From assembly GCF_022843985.1 (NCBI RefSeq), contig NZ_JALHMP010000021.1:1-64000 (forward strand): a DNA stretch of 64,000 nucleotides, written 5' to 3'. The position numbers were made by a program, and so were the translations under genes. Positions 17,753 through 26,765 of the stretch are shown here, piece by piece. Source of the stretch: Phreatobacter sp. GTDB taxonomy: Bacteria; Pseudomonadota; Alphaproteobacteria; Rhizobiales; Phreatobacteraceae. Numbering within the stretch: position 1 is the stretch's first letter; each line of letters opens with the position of its first letter. Below the pieces are notes generated by a model, which had not been told where the DNA came from, did not search any database, and saw only the letters and a list, made by a program, of their open reading frames with translations.

Positions 17753-18454
17753 TCAGTAACGGGCGACCACAGCCGACGGGCCGGTCGAGAACAGGTAGTT
17801 GATGCCCAGCTTCACGGTGTGGATGTCGGTGCGCTGACGATCGCCCGGGGTCACGAGGTTCCGGCGGTCGCCGAAGCCGTAGTAGTTGTACTCGACCTTG
17901 GCAGTCCAGTTCGGCGTGAAGGCGTACTCGACGCCGGCACCCAGGACGTAACCGGCGCGGGTCGTCGTGGCATTGGTCGTCACGCCACCGATGACCCAGC
18001 GATCCTGCAGCGAGGCAATGCCGAGACCACCGGTCACGTAGAACAGGGCGCGGTCAGCAGCAACACCGGCGCGGGCGCGGACCGTCGACAGGAAGGGAAC
18101 CGAGGCGCGGTAGGTGTTGCCGCCACCGAGTGCGAAGGTGCGGTTCATGGCGCCGCCGGCAACATCGGCTTCGAGACCGAAGACGAAGTTGTTCATCTGC
18201 CAGTTGTAACCGGCCTGAATGCCGCCGAGGAAGCCATTGGCGTTGACGCTGCCGTTGTTGGCGACGATCGGGCTCGTGTAGCGCGCCTGGGCCCAGCCGT
18301 AACCGACATGGCCACCGAGGTAGAAGCCGGTCCAGGAAAAGGCCGGGGCGTAGACGGAAGCAGCAATCGGGGCACGCGGAGCACCGAGGTCGGCGGCCTG
18401 GGCGCCGGTGGCGAGGGCGGCGATGGCGGCGCTCGCAAGGAGGAATTTCTTCAT
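17753..18454 (-). CDS. Outer-membrane beta-barrel protein, Omp25/Omp31-like
   Basis: 233 residues. A signal peptide MKKFLLASAAIAALATGAQA is followed by the family opening FSWTGFYLGGHVGYGWAQ, alternating beta strands typical of an eight-strand barrel (GFLGGIQAGYNWQM, AGYVLGAGVEYAFTPNWTAK), and a final strand with HTVKLGINYLF. Such porin-family proteins are abundant surface proteins in Hyphomicrobiales. The start is supported by AAGGA 9 bases upstream. It stands alone with its own terminator. Confidence 0.93.
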   Translation of the reverse strand: MKKFLLASAAIAALATGAQAADLGAPRAPIAASVYAPAFSWTGFYLGGHVGYGWAQARYTSPIVANNGSVNANGFLGGIQAGYNWQMNNFVFGLEADVAGGAMNRTFALGGGNTYRASVPFLSTVRARAGVAADRALFYVTGGLGIASLQDRWVIGGVTTNATTTRAGYVLGAGVEYAFTPNWTAKVEYNYYGFGDRRNLVTPGDRQRTDIHTVKLGINYLFSTGPSAVVARY

Positions 18455-18843
18455 GGCGTAGATCCTTATGTCGTAATTAGGCCGTGGGCGAACCACCGCC
18501 AAGACTCTCGATGCCGTTTCCGACGGTTCCCCGGCAACCCCCTGCTTCACCGCAGAACCGCTTCTAACGATGCGACCGGGATACAGGGGATTGGTTACTA
18601 ATCAACTCCCAAGGCTGTGATCGGGAGCAGTTCCCGCGCCAAGGCCCATTTGCGTGGGGGCACTGTGTTCTTGTCGCCACAGGTCACCCAGGGGGAGACG
18701 GTATCATGATGGGTTAACGTGCAATAGCTGTAAAGCACAGGCGTTTACGGTGAAAAGACGTGGAGAATCGGTTGGGCGTTGAACCCCCCGCGGTCGACGC
18801 CTACCGTCTGCGCTGGAAACGCCTCTCAGCCCAGGACGCCGCC
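18455..18843. other. Divergent intergenic region, barrel protein and acyl-CoA synthetase
   Basis: About 390 bases with a lower GC content than the genes. It must carry the promoter of the outer-membrane protein. A single TTAAC lies at 18714 with no second half-site at the right spacing. I see no RNA gene or repeat. Confidence 0.4.
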
Positions 18844-20479
18844 ATGAGCGCCTATGATCGCGACCTCGACAAGAACCCGGCGAACTACCAGCCGCTGACG
18901 CCGATCACCTTTCTGGAGCGTGCGGCACGGGTTTTCCCCGATCATCCACGGGCGCATCCGCCGGTCCTACCGGGACTTCTATGCGCGTTCTCGTCGCCTC
19001 GCCTCGGCACTGGCCCGGGCGGGAGTCGGCAAGGACGATACGGTGGCCGTCATCTGCGCCAACACGCCGGCCATGCTCGAGTGCCATTACGGCGTCCCGA
19101 TGTGCGGCGCGGTGCTCAACACGCTGAACACGCGCCTCGACGCGCCCATCATCGCCTTCTCGCTCGACCACGGCGAGGCCAAGGTCTTCATCGTCGACCG
19201 GGAGTTCTCGAAGCTCGCGCAGGAGGCCCTGGCCCTCGCCGCGGTGAAGCCGCTGGTCATCGACTACGACGATCCGGAATATGAAGGGCCGGGCGAGAGG
19301 ATCGGATCGGTCGAGTACGAGGAGTTCCTCGCCGGCGGCGATCCCACCTATGCCTGGGAGCGGCCGGCTGACGAGTGGGACGCCATCGCCCTCAATTATA
19401 CCTCGGGCACGACCGGTAATCCCAAGGGCGTCGTCTATCACCACCGCGGTGCCTATCTGCTCGGCATCGGCAACATCGTCACCTGCGGCATGGCCAAGCA
19501 TCCGGTTTATCTGTGGACCCTGCCGATGTTCCATTGCAACGGCTGGTGCTTCCCCTGGTCCATCTCTGCTGTGGCGGGTACCCATGTCTGCCTGCGCTGG
19601 GTGCGGGCCAAGGCCATGTACGATGCGATCGCTCACCACGGCGTGACGCATCTGTGCGGCGCGCCCATCGTCATGAGCCTGCTCCTCAACGCTCCGGCGG
19701 AGGACAAGCGCGAAACCGGCCGCATCATCTCGTTCTTCACGGCGGCCGCGCCGCCGCCCGAGGCGGTGCTGGCGGCGATGAAGGCGGCCGGATTCGACGT
19801 AACCCATCTCTATGGCCTGACCGAGACCTACGGGCCCTCCGTCATCAACGACTGGAACCGTGATTGGGACGCGCTGTCGAGCGCCGACTATGCCGCCAAG
19901 AAGGCGCGGCAGGGCGTGCCCTATACCGTGCTCGAAGGCATGACCGTGATGAACCCGGAGACGATGCAGCCCGTGCCTGCCGACGGGGCCACGCTCGGCG
20001 AGGTGATGATGCGGGGCAATGTGGTGATGAAGGGCTACCTGAAGAACCCCAAGGCCTCGGATGAGGCCTTTGCCGGCGGCTGGTTCCATTCCGGCGACCT
20101 CGGTGTCCTCTATCCCGACGGCTATATCCAGTTGAAGGACCGCTCCAAGGACATCATCATCTCCGGCGGTGAGAACATCTCCTCCATCGAGGTGGAGGAC
20201 GTGCTGTTCAAGCATCCGGCCGTGCAGGCGGCGGCGGTGGTCGCCAAGCCCGATGACAAGTGGGGCGAGACGCCCTGTGCCTTTGTCGAGTTGAAGCCGG
20301 GCATGAGTGCCACGGCCGAGGAGATCATGGCCTGGTGCCGGCAGAATCTCGCGGCTTTCAAATGCCCGCGAACGGTGGTCTTCACCGAACTGCCGAAGAC
20401 CAGCACCGGCAAGATCCAGAAATTCGTGTTGCGCGAACTAGCGAAGGCCAGTTCGGGCGGCGCGCTGCAACCACGATAG
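18844..20479 (+). pseudogene. Acyl-CoA synthetase gene broken by an 11-bp deletion
   Basis: The first 34 codons (MSAYDRDLDKNPANYQPLTP to VFPDH) are in one frame and the rest (IIHGRIRRSYRDFYARSRRL onward) in the next. The body is a full AMP-forming synthetase: YTSGTTGNPKGVVYHHRG, YGLTETYGPS, GWFHSGDLG, KDIIISGGENISSIEVED and the catalytic lysine in TSTGKIQKF. Homologues read FPDH, two residues, IIHG; here GATCATCCAC is short by 11 bases. The downstream frame could start at a GTG at 18920 to give 519 residues lacking the N-terminus, so partial function is not excluded. It would activate medium or aryl fatty acids. A sequencing error is possible. Confidence 0.75.
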
Positions 20480-20648
20480 GCGCTGACCCTGCGACGAAAG
20501 TCTGGCGTGACCTGTATCCATCGATCGGGGGTGACGCTGTTGCGTCCGGGGCGGTCCGGGTGGCAAATGCGCCAGCCCCCGAGAAGAATGGCGGCCGGCG
20601 CGGATCCCCTGTCCGGGCAAGGCCGCCTCCCAGGCGAGGAGACGCCCC

Positions 20649-22556
20649 ATGGATGCCCGAGCACCTTCCCGCTATGGCGAGGTCTATGCTGCCTGGAAGG
20701 CCGAGCCCATCGGCTTCTGGGCCGAACAGGCCGCCGCAATCGACTGGATCACGCCACCCCGGACCGTCTTCGACCCGGGGCAGGGCACCTATGGCCGCTG
20801 GTTCGCCGGCGCAGTCTGCAACACCTGCTTCAACGCGGTCGACCGCCACGCCGCGGCGCGGCCCGATCAGGCCGCCATCATCTACGATTCACCCGTCACC
20901 GGGACTCAGCGCCGCATCACCTATGCCGCGTTGAAGGAGGAGGTGGCGACCTTCGCCGCCGTGCTTCAGGACCTCGGCGTCGGCAAGGGCGACCGTGTCA
21001 TCGTCTATATGCCGATGGTGCCGGAAGCGGCCGTCGCCATGCTCGCCTGCGCCCGCATCGGCGCGATCCATTCGGTGGTCTTCGGCGGCTTCGCGGCAAA
21101 GGAACTCGCCACCCGCATCGACGACTGTCATCCGAAGGTCATCGTCTCGGCCTCGTGCGGCATCGAGGGGTCGAAGGTCATCGCCTACAAGCCGTTGCTG
21201 GACGGCGCCATCGACCTGTCCCTGGCCAAGCCCGAGGCCTGTATCATCCTGCAGCGGCCGCAGGCCGAGGCGTTGCTGGTGGCCGGGCGCGACCATGACT
21301 GGGCAGGGCTCGTCGAGCGCGCCCGCGCCGCCGGCCGGCAGGCCGATTGCGTACCCGTGGCCGCCACCGATCCGCTCTATGTCCTCTACACCTCGGGCAC
21401 GACCGGCAAGCCGAAGGGCGTGGTGGGCGACAATGGCGGGCATATGGTCGCGCTCGCCTGGTCGATGACCAATCTCTACGGCATGCGTCCGGGCGAGGTG
21501 TTCTGGGCCGCGTCCGACGTAGGCTGGGTCGTCGGCCATTCCTATATCGTCTATGCGCCGCTGATCGCCGGGGTCACGTCGATCCTCTACGAGGGCAAGC
21601 CCGTCGGCACGCCCGATCCCGGTGCCTATTGGCGGGTCATCGCCGAGCACGGCGTCAACGCGCTGTTCACGGCGCCGACGGCCTTCCGCGCCATCAAGAA
21701 GGAAGACCCCAAGGCGGACCATCTGAAGCGCTATCAACTGCCGACCTTCCGCACGCTGTTTCTCGCCGGCGAGCGCGCCGACCCGGACACGGTCGTCTGG
21801 GCCGAGACCATCCTCGGCGTGCCGGTCATCGATCACTGGTGGCAGACCGAGACGGGCTGGTGCATCGCGGGCAATCCGGTCGGGCTCGGTGCCCTGCCGG
21901 TGAAGCCGGGTTCACCGACCGTGCCCATGCCGGGCTACGACGTGCGCATCGTCGACGAGGCCGGGCACGACCTGCCGGCCAATACGATGGGATCGATCGT
22001 GGTGAAGCTGCCGCTGCCGCCCGGCGCTTTTCCGACACTGTGGCAGCAGGATGAGCGGTTCCGCGAGAGTTATCTGGCGCAGTTCCCGGGCTTCTATTCG
22101 ACATCGGATGCCGGGTTCGTCGACGATGACGGCTATCTCTACATCATGGGCCGTACCGACGACATCATCAACGTCGCTGGCCACCGCCTGTCGACCGGCG
22201 GCATGGAGGAGGTGCTGTCCTCCCATCCCGACGTCGCGGAATGCGCCGTGATCGGCATGGCCGACCAGCTCAAGGGCGAGGTGCCCTGCGGTTTCGTCGT
22301 GCTCAAGGCGGGGGTCAACAAGCGGCCGGACGAGGTGGAGAAGGAGCTCGTGGCGCTGGTGCGCGAGAAGATCGGCCCTGTGGCGGCCTTCAAGCTCGCC
22401 ATCGCCGTCTCGCGTCTGCCGAAGACGCGGTCGGGGAAGATCCTGCGTGGCACGATGAAGAAGATCGCCGATGGCGGCGAGTGGTCGATGCCCGCGACGA
22501 TCGATGATCCCGCCGTCCTGTCCGAGATCGCGGAGGCTTTGAAGGACAGGCGCTGA
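20649..22556 (+). CDS. prpE: Propionyl-CoA synthetase, AMP-forming
   Basis: 635 residues, the usual PrpE length. The acetyl-CoA synthetase-like N-terminal segment (YAAWKAEPIGFWAEQAAAID), the nucleotide loop YTSGTTGKPKGVVGDNGG, VIDHWWQTETGW, GRTDDIINVAGHRLSTGGME and the catalytic lysine in RSGKILRGTMK are all present. It makes propionyl-CoA from propionate, ATP and CoA. GGDNGGH and the HRLSTG form fit propionyl- rather than acetyl-CoA synthetases. The ribosome site GAGGAGA precedes the ATG. It follows the broken synthetase by 169 bp. Confidence 0.9.
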   Translation: MDARAPSRYGEVYAAWKAEPIGFWAEQAAAIDWITPPRTVFDPGQGTYGRWFAGAVCNTCFNAVDRHAAARPDQAAIIYDSPVTGTQRRITYAALKEEVATFAAVLQDLGVGKGDRVIVYMPMVPEAAVAMLACARIGAIHSVVFGGFAAKELATRIDDCHPKVIVSASCGIEGSKVIAYKPLLDGAIDLSLAKPEACIILQRPQAEALLVAGRDHDWAGLVERARAAGRQADCVPVAATDPLYVLYTSGTTGKPKGVVGDNGGHMVALAWSMTNLYGMRPGEVFWAASDVGWVVGHSYIVYAPLIAGVTSILYEGKPVGTPDPGAYWRVIAEHGVNALFTAPTAFRAIKKEDPKADHLKRYQLPTFRTLFLAGERADPDTVVWAETILGVPVIDHWWQTETGWCIAGNPVGLGALPVKPGSPTVPMPGYDVRIVDEAGHDLPANTMGSIVVKLPLPPGAFPTLWQQDERFRESYLAQFPGFYSTSDAGFVDDDGYLYIMGRTDDIINVAGHRLSTGGMEEVLSSHPDVAECAVIGMADQLKGEVPCGFVVLKAGVNKRPDEVEKELVALVREKIGPVAAFKLAIAVSRLPKTRSGKILRGTMKKIADGGEWSMPATIDDPAVLSEIAEALKDRR

Positions 22557-22634
22557 TCGCGCCAGTTGTAGCGGCACACATGACAAAGAGCCGACGCTGC
22601 GGCACCCTCGGCGGCATCCGAATCGGAGGGTTGC

Positions 22635-23276
22635 ATGCGGTGGTCTTTGCACAGGACGGGCTTGGCCTGCCTCGTCGCGGCTCTGGCGGCGCTCGCCACG
22701 CCCGTCGCGGCCCAGCCGGTGACGCGGACGGCGCCTTCCTCGGGGAGCCACGCCTTTGACCGGCTCGACCTCCAATCCGCGGAAGCGGCGCTCAGGACGT
22801 TCCTGTCGGCTTATCGCCGCGGGGACTTTGTCACCGCATTCTGGATCCTGGCGCCGGCTAGCCAGTCGGCCTTCTACACCCACCTGTCACGGTTCGACAT
22901 GCGCAGGGTGGCAAGGGTCAAAGCCGAGAGCGCCCTGATGCATGCCGCCGAGATGATCCCCTCGCCGGCCCAAATGGACCAGACGGACCTGAGCTTCATC
23001 TTCGCCCATGCCATGGCGGTGGCGCGCCGGCTGGACATCATGCCGCTCAATCTCGCGGGCTTGCCGGAAGACCTGTCGCCGGCCAATGTGCCTCGCGTCG
23101 GCACACGCAACCAGCTGGCCGATGGCCGAGTCGAGTTCTCCGTCCCGCTGCCGGCCTACCGGGCGCCCGTCGTCTTCCGGATGGTCCAGAGGGCGCAGGG
23201 GCGCTGGCGGCTTGAACAGGTCCTGCCGCCCGGCGGCGTGCTGGATTCGCTGCCCTTCGGCCTGCCGACCGAGTAG
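22635..23276 (+). CDS. Secreted protein of unknown function
   Basis: 213 residues. A signal peptide (LACLVAALAALATPVAAQ) ends near residue 27. The mature part begins with a helical segment SAEAALRTFLSAYRRGDFVT and contains a FRMVQRAQGRWRLEQVLPPG strand pattern that recalls the cystatin-like fold of DUF4864 or NTF2-like proteins, but I cannot assign it. GGAGG lies 6 bases before the ATG. It converges on cysK with a 19-bp gap. Confidence 0.75.
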   Translation: MRWSLHRTGLACLVAALAALATPVAAQPVTRTAPSSGSHAFDRLDLQSAEAALRTFLSAYRRGDFVTAFWILAPASQSAFYTHLSRFDMRRVARVKAESALMHAAEMIPSPAQMDQTDLSFIFAHAMAVARRLDIMPLNLAGLPEDLSPANVPRVGTRNQLADGRVEFSVPLPAYRAPVVFRMVQRAQGRWRLEQVLPPGGVLDSLPFGLPTE

Positions 23277-23295
23277 CCGGTTTGACTGCCGACGT

Positions 23296-24282
23296 TCAGA
23301 GCCCGTCGAAGAGGGCGGTGGACAGGTAGCGCTCGGCGAAGCTCGGGATGATCACCACGATGGTCTTGCCGGCATTTTCGGTGCGCTTGCCGATCTCCAG
23401 CGCGGCATGGACGGCGGCTCCGGCCGAGATGCCGGTGGGGATGCCCTCGGTGCGGGCGAGTTCGCGGGCCAGCGCGAAGGCCTGGTCGTTCGAGACCTGA
23501 ACCACCTCGTCGATGATGCTGCGGTCCAGCACATCGGGCACGAAGCCGGCGCCGATGCCCTGAATCTTGTGAGGCCCCGGCGGGCCGCCGGAGAGAACGG
23601 GCGAGTCCGCGGGCTCGACGGCGATCACCCTGACCCCCGGCTTGCGGTCCTTCAGCACGTGGCCGACGCCGGTGATCGTGCCGCCGGTGCCGACGCCCGA
23701 GACGAAGACGTCGACCGCGCCGGCCGTGTCGTTCCAAATCTCCTCGGCCGTCGTGTGGCGATGGACCGCCGGATTGGCAGGGTTCATGAACTGCTGCGGG
23801 ATGATGGCGTGGGGGTTTGCCGCCGCCAGTTCCTCGGCCCTGGCGACGGCGCCCTTCATGCCCTTGGCGCCTTCCGTCAGCACGAGTTCGGCGCCAAGAA
23901 GGGCGAGCATCTTGCGCCGTTCGACCGACATGGTCTCCGGCATGACCAGGATCAGCCGGATGCCACGTGCCGCGGCAACAAAAGCGAGTGCGATACCGGT
24001 ATTGCCGGAGGTCGGCTCAATCAGGACGGTCTTGTCGGTGAGCAGTCCGGAGGCTTCCATCGCATCGATCATCGCCACACCGATGCGGTCCTTCACCGAG
24101 GCAATGGGGTTAAAGAATTCGAGCTTAGCCAGGATCGTGGCGAGGGAGCCGTGGGCTCTGGCGAGCTTGTCCAGCCGGACCAAGGGCGTGTCACCGACCG
24201 TCTCGGTGATGGAATTGTAGATCCGGCCCCGTCCCGGCTTTCCGGAAGCGGAGCGTGAAGCAGGGGAAACATGCGCTGTCAT
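23296..24282 (-). CDS. cysK: Cysteine synthase A (O-acetylserine sulfhydrylase)
   Basis: 328 residues. All family marks are present: [16 protein letters not shown], the pyridoxal-phosphate lysine in [41 protein letters not shown] and the final [10 protein letters not shown]. It makes cysteine from O-acetylserine and sulfide. The N-terminal 20 residues before GRIYNSI are an extension rich in Ser and Ala. The ATG at 24282 is used; a GTG three codons earlier is possible. The gene stands alone. Confidence 0.95.
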   Translation of the reverse strand: MTAHVSPASRSASGKPGRGRIYNSITETVGDTPLVRLDKLARAHGSLATILAKLEFFNPIASVKDRIGVAMIDAMEASGLLTDKTVLIEPTSGNTGIALAFVAAARGIRLILVMPETMSVERRKMLALLGAELVLTEGAKGMKGAVARAEELAAANPHAIIPQQFMNPANPAVHRHTTAEEIWNDTAGAVDVFVSGVGTGGTITGVGHVLKDRKPGVRVIAVEPADSPVLSGGPPGPHKIQGIGAGFVPDVLDRSIIDEVVQVSNDQAFALARELARTEGIPTGISAGAAVHAALEIGKRTENAGKTIVVIIPSFAERYLSTALFDGL

Positions 24283-24480
24283 GGCGGACACCCAAGGTGA
24301 AACAGAGGGTGCTCATCATGTGCTTGGACGATGCAACATTCTACAATCGGTGCCGAAGCGCGCAAAATAAGGCCAATGGTCCCGTCTTTTGGCTTTCTCG
24401 GAGAATTCTGTTGCCTGTCGACGCCTGACGGCAGGTGGCATTACCGCGGCCCTGCGCCACTTTTGGGAGGATGAACTGGC

Positions 24481-25161
24481 ATGACCGTGACAAAAGGGCA
24501 GCGCCTGTGCCCGGGCTTCGGACTGGCGGTCGGGCTCGGTTTGATGGCCAGCCTGATGGCGGGGGCGGCCGGACCGGCCCTGGCGCAGGAGCGGCCAGCC
24601 TATATCCGCGCCGATCCCGCAGCTCTCAGCCAGACCTATGGGCCTGCGATCGCCGCCCGGGTTTTTTCCAATCAACTGACCGGCCAGAGGCTTCAGGCGC
24701 TCCAGGCCAGCGCCGCGCGCATTCCCGGCTTCACCTGTCCGGAGCGGCCCGCTGCGGTTCTGGTCACCGTGTTTCCCTGGCGCGGAGTCGCGGGCCGCGC
24801 CGCCTGGATTGAACGCTTTGCCGTGCAGTGCCAACCTGTGGCCACGCGCAATTTCCTGATGGTGCTGGAAGGCGACACCGTCCGCGTCATGGAAATGGCG
24901 CCCGGCACCTCCAACACGGACCCGCTGCTGCAGCGCGACCTGATGGTGGGCATCGCCGGGGCGGCGCAGCGGACAGCTCCGGCCGGCTGCGCCCAGCCGC
25001 CGGTGGTGAGCAATGTGCGGATGCTCGCCGACCCGCCGCCGGCGTCCGGCCGCTGGGCGGAGAACTGGTCGGTCATGCAATGTGGCGTCGCCGCCGAGAT
25101 CCGCGTGCAGTTCCAGCCCTCGCCCCAGGGCGGCACGACATGGAGCATTCCAGCCCGCTGA
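24481..25161 (+). CDS. Secreted protein of unknown function
   Basis: 226 residues. A long signal peptide (FGLAVGLGLMASLMAGAAGP) ends at ALAQE near residue 35. The mature part has four to five cysteines (CPERP, VQCQP, GCAQPP, MQCGVAAEI) likely paired in the periplasm and no known motif. Third-position GC bias is that of real genes. It runs toward the end of ctrA. Confidence 0.7.
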   Translation: MTVTKGQRLCPGFGLAVGLGLMASLMAGAAGPALAQERPAYIRADPAALSQTYGPAIAARVFSNQLTGQRLQALQASAARIPGFTCPERPAAVLVTVFPWRGVAGRAAWIERFAVQCQPVATRNFLMVLEGDTVRVMEMAPGTSNTDPLLQRDLMVGIAGAAQRTAPAGCAQPPVVSNVRMLADPPPASGRWAENWSVMQCGVAAEIRVQFQPSPQGGTTWSIPAR

Positions 25162-25203
25162 GATCAGCGGACGGGGGCAAGCATCTGGCGTCGCGCCAAA
25201 CGA

Positions 25204-25236
25204 CAAAAAGCCCCGCGCGGTTTCCCGGCGGGGCCC
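25204..25236 (-). terminator. Terminator downstream of ctrA
   Basis: On the minus strand the stem GCCCCGCC / GGCGCGGGGC-like pairing is followed by TTTTTGTC. It lies 112 bp past the ctrA stop codon. On the plus strand there is no T tract. Confidence 0.7.
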
Positions 25237-25347
25237 TCGTCGTCTGACGGCATTTCATCCGTACTCGCCAGACTATTGGGATGCCATTACCCATCCGGCC
25301 GTGACGGCCATGTGACGCAGTTGCGGCGAAATTGTTGCCGGCAAGGG

Positions 25348-26049
25348 TCAGGCCGGGATGCGTTCCTCGGCTTCGGTCGGCTCGCGCAGCACATAACCGC
25401 GGCCCCAGACGGTCTCGATGTAGTTCTTGCCGTCGGAGGCATTGGCGAGCTTCTTGCGCAGCTTGCAGATGAAGACGTCGATGATCTTCAGCTCGGGCTC
25501 GTCCATGCCGCCATAGAGATGGTTCAGGAACATTTCCTTGGTCAGGGTCGTGCCCTTGCGCAGCGAAAGGAGCTCCAGCATCTGGTACTCCTTGCCGGTG
25601 AGGTGGACACGCTGGCCCGACACTTCAACCGTCTTCTGGTCGAGATTGACCAGGAGGTCGCCGGTGGTGATGACCGACTGGGCGTGGCCCTTCGAGCGGC
25701 GCACGATGGCATGGATGCGGGCGACGAGCTCGTCCTTGTGGAAGGGCTTGGTCAGATAGTCATCGGCGCCGAAGCCGAGGCCGCGGACCTTGTCCTCGAT
25801 GCCGGCCAGGCCGGAGAGGATCAGGATGGGCGTCTTGACCTTGGCCACGCGAAGCGACTTCAGCACTTCGTAGCCCGACATGTCGGGCAGGTTCAGGTCG
25901 AGAAGAATGATGTCGTAATCGTAGAGCTTGCCGAGGTCGATCCCTTCCTCGCCGAGGTCCGTCGTATAGACGTTGAAGCTCTCGGACTTGAGCATCAGCT
26001 CGATGCTCTTCGCAGTGGCGCTGTCATCTTCGATCAACAGAACGCGCAT
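25348..26049 (-). CDS. ctrA: Master cell-cycle response regulator CtrA
   Basis: 233 residues, matching CtrA nearly throughout. The receiver begins [20 protein letters not shown] with acceptor D51 in [14 protein letters not shown]; the OmpR-type winged helix domain contains [20 protein letters not shown] and [19 protein letters not shown]. CtrA activates flagellar, chemotaxis and division genes and can silence the replication origin. Phosphate comes through ChpT, encoded at 10.1 kb. The C-terminus ends EAEERIPA, lacking the Ala-Ala end by which Caulobacter CtrA is degraded. The ATG at 26049 is chosen because AAGGGG lies at proper distance; another ATG is two codons upstream. Confidence 0.97.
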   Translation of the reverse strand: MRVLLIEDDSATAKSIELMLKSESFNVYTTDLGEEGIDLGKLYDYDIILLDLNLPDMSGYEVLKSLRVAKVKTPILILSGLAGIEDKVRGLGFGADDYLTKPFHKDELVARIHAIVRRSKGHAQSVITTGDLLVNLDQKTVEVSGQRVHLTGKEYQMLELLSLRKGTTLTKEMFLNHLYGGMDEPELKIIDVFICKLRKKLANASDGKNYIETVWGRGYVLREPTEAEERIPA

Positions 26050-26174
26050 GCCCATCCCCTTCCGCTGACCCTAAACCGGCCATTCCGCCACCGATGACGA
26101 AACAGCCGTTCGGCATAGCGATCCCATGCCTCCGCCGCCGCGCGGATGGCGATTGGGATCCGTCCCCGTTCACT

Positions 26175-26299
26175 GATTCGACGTTACGCCCCAATGGTTA
26201 ACAAACTGTGATTCGCAGGGGCAAGAGTCCTCGCAAAATATTTCTGCGACTCACTCCAACCCTCTGCCGAATCGACCATTTCGGCCGTCTCGTCGAGTC
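26175..26299. promoter_or_regulatory. Cluster of six GANTC (CcrM) sites upstream of ctrA
   Basis: GATTC at 26175, GATTC at 26210, GAGTC at 26225, GACTC at 26248, GAATC at 26269 and GAGTC at 26295. In Caulobacter, methylation of a GANTC site in the ctrA promoter sets transcription timing. About half a site would be expected by chance in 125 bp. Confidence 0.65.
26194..26201 (-). promoter_or_regulatory. CtrA half-site TTAACCAT near ctrA
   Basis: On the minus strand the sequence is TTAACCAT, the classic half-site, 145 bp before the ctrA start codon. It lies between two of the GANTC sites and fits autoregulation. Confidence 0.4.
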
Positions 26300-26593
26300 C
26301 GGGTCCTGCCTTTCCGCGACCAGGGTCCGCAGTGGGTCGTTCCAAACGAACCCCTCACGGTCACGGATGCCTTTTAATCGGCTGCTAGGGATCATTAACG
26401 GGCCGGGTTAAGGAAGGGTTACCCGACAGGGCGCAATCCGGGCGGCGGTTGCCTTTACTTTGACTCGCATTGGCCCGTGATCGTTAAACTTCGGCGGTTT
26501 CGGAGCCCCGTCGCGGCGGCTGAAGGCTCCTATCGGCAGCTCTGCGGGGAAGGGGCGTGAGCGGCCGATGGGCAGCTTCTACCGGGCTCATGG

Positions 26594-26609
26594 TTAACAG
26601 CGGGTAAAC
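26594..26609. promoter_or_regulatory. CtrA-like box upstream of fliI
   Basis: TTAA, seven bases, TAAAC: one mismatch from TTAA-N7-TTAAC. The left half also reads TTAACCAT on the minus strand. Confidence 0.4.
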
Positions 26610-26705
26610 ATTGCCGACCGAGCCTCGCAAAGCGCAAGAGTGACCGGCCAAATTCCATGGCCGATGGGCAAATTCTGCCGCCTGCCGTTTACCCGGCCCG
26701 GTTCG

Positions 26706-26722
26706 TTAACGCTTCGTTGACC
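26706..26722 (+). promoter_or_regulatory. CtrA-like box just upstream of fliI
   Basis: TTAA, seven bases, TTGACC: one mismatch from TTAA-N7-TTAACC. It ends 43 bp before the fliI ATG, a position where it could activate or overlap the promoter. Confidence 0.4.
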
Positions 26723-26765
26723 ATCCCGGCGGGAATGTGGGGATCCTGTCACGGATTGCTCATTC

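Larger units (their letters stand above)
26056..26765. promoter_or_regulatory. Regulatory region between ctrA and fliI
   Basis: 710 bases without a believable gene, lower in GC than the flanks, between divergent ctrA and fliI. It carries seven GANTC methylation sites (six at 26175-26299 and one at 26462) and several TTAA half-sites for CtrA. It is the best candidate in the window for a complex cell-cycle-controlled promoter region. Short frames in it show no coding bias. Confidence 0.6.

Noticed and set aside
26395-26411. TTAA-N9-TTAA as a further CtrA box
   Set aside because: The spacing is nine rather than seven bases, so it does not match the CtrA geometry.
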